NCBI GenBank assembly: GCA_013112545.1
Contig: JABFGJ010000001.1
Location: forward strand, 248,001 to 312,000
Origin: Bacteroidota bacterium
Lineage (GTDB): Bacteria; Bacteroidota; Bacteroidia; Flavobacteriales_E; Vicingaceae
Direction: 5' to 3'
Length of the DNA stretch: 64,000 nucleotides
Each line of letters starts with the position of its first letter. The stretch's first letter is position 1. Made by a program: the position numbers and the translations under genes. Positions 25,809 through 34,823 of this stretch are shown piece by piece. A model generated the notes under the pieces. The model worked only from the letters and a program-made list of their open reading frames with translations, was not told where the DNA came from and searched no databases.

Positions 25809-27527
25809 TTATTTTATTTCTATTCTATAAATTGGGAATCTATAAGCTGATTTTTCAAAATACCTTGATCGCTTGTAGATATAATACAATTGAGCAAAAT
25901 TATTTGTTCTAAATTCAGAGTCATTTTCTTTTTTTATTCTAAATTCTTTTGCCAAATCTTTATCTTCTTTTAGCATCTGTTCTGCTATGGGTTCGAATGC
26001 ATAATCTGAAAACCATTCTTTTTGTTGCAATACTCCATCAAAAAAATTCCATGCAAAAAAACCATCAACCGACTGCGGCTCCATCACATGCATCAAGTAG
26101 TAGATGTTTTTTTGATTGCTTGCAACTAAAACATCTCCTTTAAAAAACTGGATTTTTTGTGTCTCCTTTCTTACTTGTATAGCTGAGTGAAGAAAGTGTG
26201 CCTCATAAGGACTTTTTGGAGATTTATAATCTTCAATATAATAAGCCTCTACTTGCATGATAGTGTCCGAAAGAATGGTTTGATAATCAATTTTGTTCCA
26301 CTCTAAGCGATTAATCACCTCATCATAAGCCTGAGAAAAAACATAAAACTTAGGTTTAGTAACAGAAATAATGGCTTTATATGTATTGTAGTTTTTTATT
26401 GATTTATTATATGGTTTTTGAGTGTCATAAAATCTCATTTCTTGTCCAGTTACTTCACTTTTTCGATTTATAACTTCATATCCTTTAAAGTCAATTTTTG
26501 AATAAACTGAAGTGTCTAAAGTCCAATTCAAAGAAAAAGTTGATTGCTTTAAACTATACTCATTTGCACGTTTTCTAGCCTCTTTTATGTCTGAGTTATT
26601 CTTAATTGCAAAGTGAATCATTGATTCTAAAAATACTTTGGTATGATTCACTCGCTCTTGAAAAGGCTTATAAACATGCGCTTCAGTAATAAAACTAAAA
26701 CAATTAAATAATGCTGCGTAGCCTGATGAATAACGTGGTGTTTCTAGAAAGCCCATAATACCACTATCAGGACTATTATGTATAGAATAAACATAAGGTG
26801 TAGTTTCCACTCCTTTTTGCTTCAAAGATGTATATACACCTGGAAGCATCTTTTCATTCATAAATTCTCCAATAATTGGATTTAACTTATCTTTTTGGCT
26901 AGCAATTATGGTAAGGGTATATTGATGATCAGATCCATTTGTTGTGTGTGTGTCAATAAAAATATCGGGATTCCAGCTTGTAAATACACGATTAAATGTT
27001 TTTGCATTTTTAGAATCACACTTAATAAAATCACGGTTTAAATCTAAGTTTTTTGCATTTCCTCGAAAGCCATATTCTTTTGGTCCATTTTGATTTGCCC
27101 GACTAAATGACCCTCTATTTAGCATTCCACCGACATTATAAACAGGAATGATTAGAAGTACTGTATTTTCAAATAGCTCTTGATTTGTTTCTTTGTTTTT
27201 TAAAATCTCTTGAGCTAATTCAAAAGAAGCATTGATTCCACAAGCTTCTCCGGGGTGAATTCCATTATTGATGAAAACAACACTTCTGGAATTGTCTTTT
27301 AAATCTTCTGGTTTCTCAATCCCTTCTTTTGAGATTATTAAAAGGTGTATCGGTTTGCCAACATCACTTTTTCCTATTTCAACCAACTTGGCTTCGGCAT
27401 GTGCCGAAGCTAGCGCTTCATAGTTTGAAATTAATTCACTATAAGTATATGTTACATTGGCTGGTAAAGTTTGTGCTTTCAGCAAGCTAAAAACACAAAC
27501 GAGGTAGAGTAAACTAATCTGCCTCAT
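25809..27527 (-). CDS. Secreted M14 family zinc carboxypeptidase
   Basis: A 572-aa metallocarboxypeptidase-like protein with a signal peptide (ending LLKAQ, about residue 18). The zinc ligands fit HPGE (in NNGIHPGEACG) and the later His in DIFIDTHTTNG; LDLNRDFIK carries the substrate-binding Asn-Arg, and the catalytic Glu fits FITEAHVYK. The remaining ~250 residues form a C-terminal region of unknown role. No T9SS sorting domain is seen, so it may be periplasmic or a lipid-free secreted enzyme. Its ATG overlaps the stop of the upstream T9SS protein gene (ATGA), so the two are translationally coupled. Confidence 0.88.
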   Translation of the reverse strand: MRQISLLYLVCVFSLLKAQTLPANVTYTYSELISNYEALASAHAEAKLVEIGKSDVGKPIHLLIISKEGIEKPEDLKDNSRSVVFINNGIHPGEACGINASFELAQEILKNKETNQELFENTVLLIIPVYNVGGMLNRGSFSRANQNGPKEYGFRGNAKNLDLNRDFIKCDSKNAKTFNRVFTSWNPDIFIDTHTTNGSDHQYTLTIIASQKDKLNPIIGEFMNEKMLPGVYTSLKQKGVETTPYVYSIHNSPDSGIMGFLETPRYSSGYAALFNCFSFITEAHVYKPFQERVNHTKVFLESMIHFAIKNNSDIKEARKRANEYSLKQSTFSLNWTLDTSVYSKIDFKGYEVINRKSEVTGQEMRFYDTQKPYNKSIKNYNTYKAIISVTKPKFYVFSQAYDEVINRLEWNKIDYQTILSDTIMQVEAYYIEDYKSPKSPYEAHFLHSAIQVRKETQKIQFFKGDVLVASNQKNIYYLMHVMEPQSVDGFFAWNFFDGVLQQKEWFSDYAFEPIAEQMLKEDKDLAKEFRIKKENDSEFRTNNFAQLYYIYKRSRYFEKSAYRFPIYRIEIK

Positions 27528-28867
27528 TCAAGAATCATAATTTTCTTAAATATAATCCCTTGTTCGGTTTTTAATTGCAATATATAATATCCCGACTTAA
27601 TGTTTGGCACTACAAAATTTAAGGGTAATTTATTATTCAACTTAATGTTTTCAACCAATTTCGAATTTATATCTAATATAGATGCGGCCTGAATTGCAAG
27701 CTGATCTTCAAACTTAACATAAGCAAGGCTTCCTTTCTTTAATGGATTAGGATACAATTCAAAATCTTTATTTACAATTATTTCTCGCACACTGTTAGGC
27801 TCATTTATCTTTATGTATTTTTTACGTAAAAGGGTATCAGCTCCATCCGAATTTCTAGCTATCAATTGCACATCATAATAACCAGTATCAGTAAATTGAA
27901 CAAACAAACTATCAGTAGTAGCAGAAGTATTGTTTATATATTGGAATTTATTTGGTGTTATATTCCATTTGTAAGATGCACTTTTAAAACTAATGCTCAA
28001 GTTGTTAAATTCAACAGTATCGTTTACTTCATATGTAGTAGGATTGGCATTAAACAAAGCGGTTGGAGCAAAAATAGAAGGCACATTCCTAACACTATCT
28101 CTGTATTCTACGGTTGCTGGAACAAATATTCCTGCAGCTACAATACCTGACACTGTTAAAACAGGAATTCTTAATTGTGGGCTAAGCCATTTATACTCTC
28201 TTCTGTGTGTGCTTAAACCGAAATTCGTCCCACTAAAACTTATTGAATCTGAACTAACAATATCAGTTATCACTCTAATACAACTAAATGTGCCAAAAGG
28301 GGTTTTTATAGTTCCCCAAGCATCTACTTGATTTATTCGATACCCTTGATTAATAATATAAGCACCTGCTAAAGCATTTGAAAACTCAAATTTAAAAGTA
28401 GAACTATCTCGATCTAAAAAGTTTAAGGGAAATTGATAAACTTCATCTTTATCTTGAAAAGATTGTGCTATAGGAAATGGGAAAGCAGCTAGTGTAAACC
28501 CACGATGAGTTGTTCGATAAACACTTGAAGTGGTTTCACTAAAATCATATAAATTGTAAAGTTCTACTGGACCCAGAGCCAAGGTGTCTGCAATTTTTTT
28601 ACCTACTTTATTCGGCACAAAAAAAGAATAGGGAGTTTGAGAAGAAGCTTTATGTTCTGAAACACCTTGTCTTAAAGCTACTAAGCTATCAAAATTCCAA
28701 GTTAAATTTGCACCTGCATTTTGATAATTTAATAACACTGAAGTATCTAAAACCGCAACACTGTAGCGAATAGTATCACCATTAATAGGCATATGTGAAC
28801 TATTTATACTTACCTGTGCGGTTAGAAATATAGGTGTAAGAAGCAGTAGAAATAAAACTCGTTTCAT
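27524..28867 (-). CDS. Secreted protein with a PKD-like domain and T9SS sorting domain
   Basis: A 447-aa protein with a signal peptide (MKRVLFLLLLTPIFLTAQ). The N-terminal two thirds have no family I recognise (GANLTWNFDS, then RVITDIVSSDSISF). From about residue 265 a PKD-like domain (FNANPTTYEVNDTVEFNN to SDGADTLLRKKYI) precedes a sorting domain (FELYPNPLKKGS, ending KSGYYILQLKTEQG..FKKIMILE). It is expected on the cell surface. It overlaps the M14 peptidase start by 4 bp and may act with it. Upstream, 56 bp separates it from the NifU-like gene, with no clear promoter. Confidence 0.85.
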   Translation of the reverse strand: MKRVLFLLLLTPIFLTAQVSINSSHMPINGDTIRYSVAVLDTSVLLNYQNAGANLTWNFDSLVALRQGVSEHKASSQTPYSFFVPNKVGKKIADTLALGPVELYNLYDFSETTSSVYRTTHRGFTLAAFPFPIAQSFQDKDEVYQFPLNFLDRDSSTFKFEFSNALAGAYIINQGYRINQVDAWGTIKTPFGTFSCIRVITDIVSSDSISFSGTNFGLSTHRREYKWLSPQLRIPVLTVSGIVAAGIFVPATVEYRDSVRNVPSIFAPTALFNANPTTYEVNDTVEFNNLSISFKSASYKWNITPNKFQYINNTSATTDSLFVQFTDTGYYDVQLIARNSDGADTLLRKKYIKINEPNSVREIIVNKDFELYPNPLKKGSLAYVKFEDQLAIQAASILDINSKLVENIKLNNKLPLNFVVPNIKSGYYILQLKTEQGIIFKKIMILE

Positions 28868-28923
28868 GATTCTAATTTTGAATAAAAATAATCAAATAGT
28901 TGAGATTATAGATAATAAAAGAT

Positions 28924-29541
28924 TTAGCCGTTTATAGCAATCACCTCATTTATCTGTCCAGGTAACATTTCCTTCAACATATTTTCTATCCCTGCTTTTA
29001 AGGTCATGGTAGAAGAAGGACAGCCACTACATGCTCCTTTTAAAACAACACTAACTTTTCCCTCATCATAAGAATGAAAATGGATAGCTCCACCGTCACT
29101 TTCTACTGCAGGGCGAATATACTCATCTAAGATATCAGCTATTTTTGCATCAATACCTTCTAATACTTCTCTTTTAGGTGTGGCAATAGTTGACTTTTTA
29201 AGCTCCGGTTCTATCTCAGTTGACGATTTTTTAATAACAACACCATTTGAGTTTAGAAAATCACCTATAAAATCTCTCAGCTGATGTATTACATCTTCCC
29301 ACTCAATAATATCCGTTTTAGTAATGGTTACAAAATTGCTTGCGATAAAAACTTTAGAGATAAAAGGGAAATTTAAAAGCTTACTTGCTAAAGGCGAATT
29401 TTCTAAGTCATCCTCTAAGCCATATTCATAAACTTGTCCATCGATAACAAGGTATCTGTTGGAAACAAATTTCATGGTGGCAGGATTAGGAGTACTTTCG
29501 GCGTATATATTGTGGGGAGCTATTGCTTTTTCCATAGTCAT
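28924..29541 (-). CDS. Nfu/NifU-type Fe-S cluster scaffold protein
   Basis: A 205-aa protein. The N-terminal half (residues 8-95; AESTPNPATMKFVSN, a Scaffold/Nfu N-terminal type domain) is followed after a linker by a NifU C-terminal domain (from about 130). The latter has CSGCPSSTMTLKAGIENML; its two Cys in CSGC would bind a transient [4Fe-4S] cluster for delivery to apoproteins. It is separate from the suf operon but should act after it. Two ATGs are possible (29541 and 29535), differing by two residues. It is followed by the T9SS/M14 pair, which may just be downstream on the same strand. Confidence 0.92.
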   Translation of the reverse strand: MTMEKAIAPHNIYAESTPNPATMKFVSNRYLVIDGQVYEYGLEDDLENSPLASKLLNFPFISKVFIASNFVTITKTDIIEWEDVIHQLRDFIGDFLNSNGVVIKKSSTEIEPELKKSTIATPKREVLEGIDAKIADILDEYIRPAVESDGGAIHFHSYDEGKVSVVLKGACSGCPSSTMTLKAGIENMLKEMLPGQINEVIAING

Positions 29542-29792
29542 TTTTTTGGCAAATTTAACCCGAATTATGCATTAGAAATTAAAATGGCTTAATCGATTAA
29601 AAAAATACAAGCATTTTGATACAAAAGCTAAATAACAAAATGCCTTGTAATTAGTTTATCGTAAAAGTGATTTTCTAATTCAGAGTTTACCCAATTATAC
29701 ATGCCGTAGCTATATATTTATAGAGTTGTATAGTATGAGCTAACGATACTAATTCATTTAATTCGAAAAGGAATACCTCTACGATTTCAAAA
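29542..29792. other. Divergent intergenic region
   Basis: This 250-bp AT-rich gap between the divergent Nfu and carbonic-anhydrase genes contains no open frame or hairpin that I can support. The plus-strand promoter for the downstream gene is at its right end. Confidence 0.5.
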
Positions 29793-29826
29793 TTTGGGTT
29801 TAATAATCAAATCATTATTAGCTTTG
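29793..29826 (+). promoter_or_regulatory. Bacteroidota-type promoter for the gamma carbonic anhydrase gene
   Basis: TTTG (29793-29796), 22 bases, then TAGCTTTG (29819-29826) fit TTG-N17-23-TAnnTTTG. The transcription start would be near 29833, so the ATG at 29845 rather than an upstream codon at 29794 is the true start. Confidence 0.6.
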
Positions 29827-29844
29827 TTAGATAAGAATATAGAA

Positions 29845-30363
29845 ATGGCTTTAATTAAAACTGTAAGGGGTAAAACTCCAAAAAAAGGGACTAATTGCTA
29901 CTTTGCCGAAAATGCTACAATTATTGGCGAAGTGGAAATGGGAAATGATTGTAGTGTGTGGTTTAATGCCGTGATTAGGGGCGATGTGCATTATATAAAG
30001 ATGGGAAACCAAGTGAATGTACAAGATGGGGCTGTAATCCATTGTACATATCAAAAGTCGCCCACAACAATTGGGAACTCAGTTTCGATAGGGCACAATG
30101 CTATCGTTCATGGTTGCACCATACATGATCATGTTTTAATTGGAATGGGCGCTATTGTTATGGATGACGTTGTGGTTGAAAGTGGTTCTATCGTGGCTGC
30201 TGGAGCGGTGGTTTTACAAGGAACTCACATTGCAGCTGGTTCTATTTATGCGGGTGTTCCGGCTAAATTGGTAAAGCAAGTAAGTCCTGATTTAAGAACT
30301 GGAGAAATTAAAAGAATAGCCGATAATTATCTAACCTATTCATCTTGGTTTAAAGAAGATTAG
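29845..30363 (+). CDS. Gamma-class carbonic anhydrase family protein
   Basis: A 172-aa left-handed beta-helix protein built from hexapeptide repeats. It has the family signatures VIRGDVHYI, NVQDGAVIH and IGHNAIVHGCTI, in which three His residues (VIH, IGH, VHG) would bind the metal at the trimer interface. Family members include CaiE/YrdA-type proteins with low or no measured anhydrase activity, so the catalytic role is uncertain. The start is set by the promoter and by the opening ALIKTVRGKTP. Its stop overlaps the end of the convergent murI gene by 4 bp. Confidence 0.92.
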   Translation: MALIKTVRGKTPKKGTNCYFAENATIIGEVEMGNDCSVWFNAVIRGDVHYIKMGNQVNVQDGAVIHCTYQKSPTTIGNSVSIGHNAIVHGCTIHDHVLIGMGAIVMDDVVVESGSIVAAGAVVLQGTHIAAGSIYAGVPAKLVKQVSPDLRTGEIKRIADNYLTYSSWFKED

Positions 30364-31148
30364 AAATCCAACTCTGTAATGGAGTAATGCTTTCCTATTA
30401 ATTCACTAAGCACAGTAGGATTTTGATTGGTAAAAAATTGAATTTCTGGGTATTCACTCTGTTCATTCAATAAATTATTTGCTTCAAGCACAGCTCTTGT
30501 TTGTCTTGCAACAGCATGCCCCGAATCAATGATTTGAACATAATCTGGTAGTATTAATTCTAGTTGTGGTTTTAAATAGGGATAATGAGAGCAGCCTAAA
30601 ACTAAATAATCGATGTTCGCATCTATCATCGGTTGAAGATAATAGTGCAATAAAGTGCTCATTTCTTTTGAGTCAATCTTCCCACCTTCAATTAGTTCTA
30701 CAATTCCAGATCCATGCTGTTCAATTAAAGTTATTCCTTTACTGTATATGGATGAGGTTTCTAAAAACAATTCACTCGAAAGTGTTCCTTTTGTAGCTAA
30801 AATTCCCACTTTCTTGGTTTTAGAATTTAACGTTGCAGGTTTAATTGCTGGTTCTATCCCAATAAACGGCACATTGTACTTTTCTCTTAAAAAGCTAATG
30901 GCATTTGTTGTTGCAGTATTACACGCAACAACTATAATCTTACAGCCTTTTTCTAAAAGTAAGTCGGTGTTTTTTACACATAAATCACGAATTGCGCTTT
31001 TAGATTTTATACCATAAGGGGCATTTTTACTATCGGCTAAATAAATTGTATTTTCATTCGGTAAAAGTTTGTGAATTTCTTTCCAAATCGAAGTTCCACC
31101 TACTCCAGAGTCAAATACTCCAATTGCTTGTTTTGCTAGATTATCCAT
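30360..31148 (-). CDS. murI: Glutamate racemase
   Basis: A 262-aa cofactor-independent racemase making D-Glu for peptidoglycan. The opening GVFDSGVGGTSIW and the two catalytic Cys, Cys76 (VACNTATTNA) and Cys186 (LGCSHYP), are intact. It is the last gene of the conserved envelope cluster. An intrinsic terminator ends only about 3 bases before its start codon region (see 31151-31185), so its expression probably depends on read-through. It converges with the carbonic anhydrase gene, overlapping by 4 bp. Confidence 0.96.
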   Translation of the reverse strand: MDNLAKQAIGVFDSGVGGTSIWKEIHKLLPNENTIYLADSKNAPYGIKSKSAIRDLCVKNTDLLLEKGCKIIVVACNTATTNAISFLREKYNVPFIGIEPAIKPATLNSKTKKVGILATKGTLSSELFLETSSIYSKGITLIEQHGSGIVELIEGGKIDSKEMSTLLHYYLQPMIDANIDYLVLGCSHYPYLKPQLELILPDYVQIIDSGHAVARQTRAVLEANNLLNEQSEYPEIQFFTNQNPTVLSELIGKHYSITELDF

Positions 31149-31150
31149 AT

Positions 31151-31185
31151 AAAAAAAGCAGTTTATTTATTAAAATAAACTGCTT
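31151..31185 (-). terminator. Intrinsic terminator directly upstream of murI
   Basis: On the minus strand a 13-bp perfect stem (31185-31173 with 31168-31156; core AGCAGTTTATTT) and a 4-base loop are followed by seven consecutive Ts (six in 31151-31156). The T run ends two bases before the murI ATG. It must end or attenuate the bamA-ompH-ompH transcript. Confidence 0.88.
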
Positions 31186-31207
31186 CCTAAATTATTTAAA
31201 ATTGTGC

Positions 31208-31711
31208 TTATAACAAACCTAATTTCTTTTTTACCATTGGCATAATATCATCAGAATCTTTTTGGTAAAGTAATACCCCTACTCCTGAATCAAAAATGTA
31301 TGTGTAATTATTTTCTTTTGCTACATCTTCAATCGCCTTTTTCGCTTTGTCAATAATCGGTTTTAAGAGCGACTCTTCTTTGTTTTGCAAATCATTTTGA
31401 GCTGTTTGTTGAAACTCTGTTATTCTTGTTTCAAGATTTGTGATTTCCTTGATTTTATCTTTCTTGATTGCATCGGTCATGGTAGCTTCTTTTGCTTGAT
31501 AATCTTGAACTTTTGCTTGATACTCTTTTGACATTGTTCCCAATTGAGTTTCTAATTCTTGTGCATAAGACTTAATTTGTTGCTCCACAGCATTTCTCTC
31601 AGGCATTGCCAACAATAACTCGTTTGAGTTGATGTGACCTAATTTTTGTGCAAAAACTGATGTTGATAACACCATAACTGCTATTAATAATATGTTCTTC
31701 ATTGTTTTCAT
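31208..31711 (-). CDS. OmpH/Skp family periplasmic chaperone
   Basis: A 167-aa Skp-like protein with a signal peptide (ending STSVFAQ, about residue 22) and a long coiled coil (about 45-130, rich in Glu, Lys, Gln). The ends form the small oligomerising body (KLGHINSNELLLAMPE; YTYIFDSGVGVLLY). It should escort outer-membrane proteins to BamA, which is encoded two genes upstream. It is the second of two tandem paralogues and is followed by the terminator before murI. The ATGs at 31711 and 31702 are both possible. Confidence 0.92.
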   Translation of the reverse strand: MKTMKNILLIAVMVLSTSVFAQKLGHINSNELLLAMPERNAVEQQIKSYAQELETQLGTMSKEYQAKVQDYQAKEATMTDAIKKDKIKEITNLETRITEFQQTAQNDLQNKEESLLKPIIDKAKKAIEDVAKENNYTYIFDSGVGVLLYQKDSDDIMPMVKKKLGLL

Positions 31712-31747
31712 CTTGTTTAGGGTTTTACTTTATTATCTATTTACTAT

Positions 31748-32272
31748 TTATTTTTCACTTCCAGGCTTAAAGCCCATTCTTCTTAATACATCATCACTTT
31801 TGTCGTATTTAGGATTAGAATAGACCATTGAAAGCCCACTAGCTTTATCAAAAATTATTGCATATTTACTAACATTTGCAGTTTCTTGCACTGCTTTATA
31901 TATTTTTTCTTGAATTGGTTTAACAAGTTCTTTTCGTTTTTTAAACAACTCTCCATCAATTCCAAATTTTTCTTTTTTGAACTCGATTACTTCTTGCTCT
32001 TTTTCAAGAATGTCTTCTCTTCTTTTATTCTTCATTTGCTCAGTCAGTAGAATTTCTTCTGCCTGATAGTCTTGATACATTTTCTCAATTTTCTTCTGCT
32101 TAGCTTCAATTTCTTTTTGCCATTGCGAAGAAAAACCATCTAGTTGCTTTTGAGCTTCCTTGTAGTCTGGAATGTTTTGCAATATATACTCTGTATCTAT
32201 ATATGCAAACTTTTGAGCATATATATTGCCAATACTTAGCAACAATAATACAATAAATGCGATTCGTTTCAT
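31748..32272 (-). CDS. OmpH/Skp family periplasmic chaperone
   Basis: A 174-aa Skp-like protein: signal peptide (ending GNIYAQ), KFAYIDTEYILQNIPDYKEAQ at the start of the body, a highly charged coiled coil over about 50-125, and a C-terminal KYAIIFDKASGLSMVYSNP body strand. It follows bamA by 28 bp and precedes its paralogue by 36 bp. The tandem pair after bamA is a usual arrangement in Bacteroidota. The two copies have diverged, so they may have different clients; that is inference. Confidence 0.92.
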   Translation of the reverse strand: MKRIAFIVLLLLSIGNIYAQKFAYIDTEYILQNIPDYKEAQKQLDGFSSQWQKEIEAKQKKIEKMYQDYQAEEILLTEQMKNKRREDILEKEQEVIEFKKEKFGIDGELFKKRKELVKPIQEKIYKAVQETANVSKYAIIFDKASGLSMVYSNPKYDKSDDVLRRMGFKPGSEK

Positions 32273-32300
32273 ATTAATCAGTTTAATTTTTTAAATCCAA

Positions 32301-34823
32301 TTACCATCCACCAATATTTCCACCAATTGTAAAGTGGAATTCTGTTTTCTTTGTCGGATCGGTAACTCCTGGAATGTCATCAAATCGATATCCCCAATCT
32401 AATCCCAATAAGCCAAAGAACGGCATGTAAATTCTTACACCTACACCGGCTGATCTTCGAACTTCAAATGGAGAAAAGTCATCGAAATCAAACCATGAGT
32501 TTCCCGCCTCTACAAAACCTAGGCCATAAATTGTAGCCGTAGGATTTAATGATAAAGGATAACGTAATTCCATGGTATATTTACTAACAACAGAAGCTCC
32601 TATACTTGGTGATAAAGCTCTATCTCCATATCCTCTTAAAGCAATTATTTCACTACCGTCCAAGTTAAACCCACTCAATCCATCACCTCCTAAATAAAAT
32701 CGTTCAAATGGAGATTGCCCTAAACTATTATCATAAGAGCCCAAGTAACCAAAACCAACTTTTGTATTCATGACTAGTTTACTCGTTAAAGATGTAAACC
32801 ATGATGAGTTAAATTTCCATTTGTGGAACTCAATAAAACGATAACGATCTTGATTGCTTAATTCATCATAGCTTTCTCTACCATCAAATTTTGAATATGG
32901 CGGTGTTAGTTGTAACGACAATGAAGTTTGTGAACCATTTCTTGGATAAATAGGGGCATCAACAGAGTTTCTTGACAATATAGTTTTGAAACTTAAATTG
33001 TTGGCGAAACCAGTCCCAAAGATAAAATTACCCCAATTATCTAGGTTATAATATTGATAACTTAATTCGTTATACAAAGTAAAAAAATCATCTGGCCAAG
33101 TTAATCTTCTTCCTAAACCAACAGAAGAACCCCAAATTCCAAGAGCCTGTCTATTTGGGTTTTTAATACTATTTCCATCAGAATCTTGTATGGTTTTTGT
33201 TGCTCCGTTAGTTTGTACAGAATAATAGCCACTAATGCTTAAACTATTTGGTTTTCTTCCGCCTAACCAAGGTTCTGTAAATGAAATATTATAGGACTGA
33301 AAATAAGCTCCGTTGGTTTGAGCTCTTAAACTCAATCGCTGACCATCTCCTGCAGGTAGCGGACGCCAAGCATCCTTTTTAAACATTCTTCTAGCTGAGA
33401 AATTATTGAAAGAAAGTCCTAAGCTCCCTACAATTCGGCCACCACCCCAACCTCCTGATAATTCAACTTGATCTGAAGGTTGTTCTTCTACCACATATTC
33501 TATATCAACTGTTCCGCTTGCTTGGTCTGGCACCGGATTTACACCTAATTTCTCTTGGTTAAAATAGCCAAGCTGAATCAATTCTCTTTGCGTTCTAATG
33601 ATGTCTGCTCGACTAAATAAATCTCCCGGGTTGGTCCTAATTTCTCTACGAATAACATGGTCGTTTGTCTTCGTATTTCCAACAATGGTTACCTTGTTTA
33701 TTCTTGCTTGTTTTCCTTCTCTCAAACGAATTTCAAAATCTATAGTATCTCCTCTAACTTCTGTTTCAACAACATTTGGCTGAAAAAATAAATAGCCATC
33801 ATCTAAATATAAGGAGCTAATATCTCTCCCATTGGGGTCTTGAAATATACGTTGATCAAATAAATCTTGGTTAAATCGATCTCCTTTGTCAATTCCAAGT
33901 ATTCGGTCTAACTCTTCAGTAGTAAATTTGGTGTTACCAACCCATTTTATATTTCCAAAATAATACTGTATTCCCTCAACAAGTTCTAACTCTACGACAA
34001 CTCGTTTTTTACTAATTTGATATACAGTGTCTTTTACAATCTTGGCATCTCTATACCCTTTTGAATTGTATTTGGCAATAATGCTTTTTTTATCGGTAAG
34101 ATAATCTGACTTTATAAATTTTGAGGCTTTAAATATTCGTATGAATTTTTTCCTTTTGGTATTTTTCATAGCTCTTCTAAGCTTCTTATCGCTTAATGCT
34201 TCATTGCCCTCTATATGAATATCTTTAACCTTAATTCGTTCGTTGCGTTTAATTTTAATGGTGACGACAGTGCTGTTTTTAAGACTTGAGTCAGGTTCTT
34301 CTATTATTTCAACTTCAGTGTTATAAAATCCTTTATCTACAAAATAGTTCGTTATCTTGCGTTTGGTATTAGCAATTAAATTGGGAGTAATTACTTTTCC
34401 TCTGATTAATTTAATTTCATCTCTTAATGATTCTTGAGTCCCTTTTCGAACTCCTTTAAATCTAAATTTAGATAAACGAGGTCTTTCTTCAACTTCTATA
34501 TTTAAAAAGATTAAATCTCCTTGTATTTTACTTGCAGAAATTTTAATATCAGTAAACAACTCTTGTTTCCACAGATTTTTAATCGCATTAGAAATCTCGT
34601 CACCAGGAACTTTTATCTCTTGACCAACTTCAACTCCAGCAATAGCCTTTAAAGCAGTGTGATCTAAGTTTTGAGTGCCAATTATAGTAATACCCCCTAT
34701 TTCGAAACTCCTCGGGTTTTTATAGTCTAATACATCAAGTGCGTTAGAACCAGTTATTTGTGCTTTAATGTTTGGAAGAAAACCCAAAAGTAGAAGGCCT
34801 ATAGCCAGAAATTTTTTAATCAT
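32301..34823 (-). CDS. bamA: Outer membrane protein assembly factor BamA
   Basis: An 840-aa Omp85 protein: signal peptide (ending NIKAQ), a run of POTRA domains over roughly residues 38-450 (one of which contains RKGTQESLRDEIKLIRG), and a C-terminal 16-stranded barrel. The barrel has the lid-lock loop motif region (LRGYGDRAL) and ends FHFTIGGNIGGW. It inserts and folds outer-membrane proteins. The first ATG overlaps the end of uppS by 8 bp. Downstream are two Skp-like genes. It is essential in studied bacteria; length is typical for the phylum. Confidence 0.96.
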   Translation of the reverse strand: MIKKFLAIGLLLLGFLPNIKAQITGSNALDVLDYKNPRSFEIGGITIIGTQNLDHTALKAIAGVEVGQEIKVPGDEISNAIKNLWKQELFTDIKISASKIQGDLIFLNIEVEERPRLSKFRFKGVRKGTQESLRDEIKLIRGKVITPNLIANTKRKITNYFVDKGFYNTEVEIIEEPDSSLKNSTVVTIKIKRNERIKVKDIHIEGNEALSDKKLRRAMKNTKRKKFIRIFKASKFIKSDYLTDKKSIIAKYNSKGYRDAKIVKDTVYQISKKRVVVELELVEGIQYYFGNIKWVGNTKFTTEELDRILGIDKGDRFNQDLFDQRIFQDPNGRDISSLYLDDGYLFFQPNVVETEVRGDTIDFEIRLREGKQARINKVTIVGNTKTNDHVIRREIRTNPGDLFSRADIIRTQRELIQLGYFNQEKLGVNPVPDQASGTVDIEYVVEEQPSDQVELSGGWGGGRIVGSLGLSFNNFSARRMFKKDAWRPLPAGDGQRLSLRAQTNGAYFQSYNISFTEPWLGGRKPNSLSISGYYSVQTNGATKTIQDSDGNSIKNPNRQALGIWGSSVGLGRRLTWPDDFFTLYNELSYQYYNLDNWGNFIFGTGFANNLSFKTILSRNSVDAPIYPRNGSQTSLSLQLTPPYSKFDGRESYDELSNQDRYRFIEFHKWKFNSSWFTSLTSKLVMNTKVGFGYLGSYDNSLGQSPFERFYLGGDGLSGFNLDGSEIIALRGYGDRALSPSIGASVVSKYTMELRYPLSLNPTATIYGLGFVEAGNSWFDFDDFSPFEVRRSAGVGVRIYMPFFGLLGLDWGYRFDDIPGVTDPTKKTEFHFTIGGNIGGW

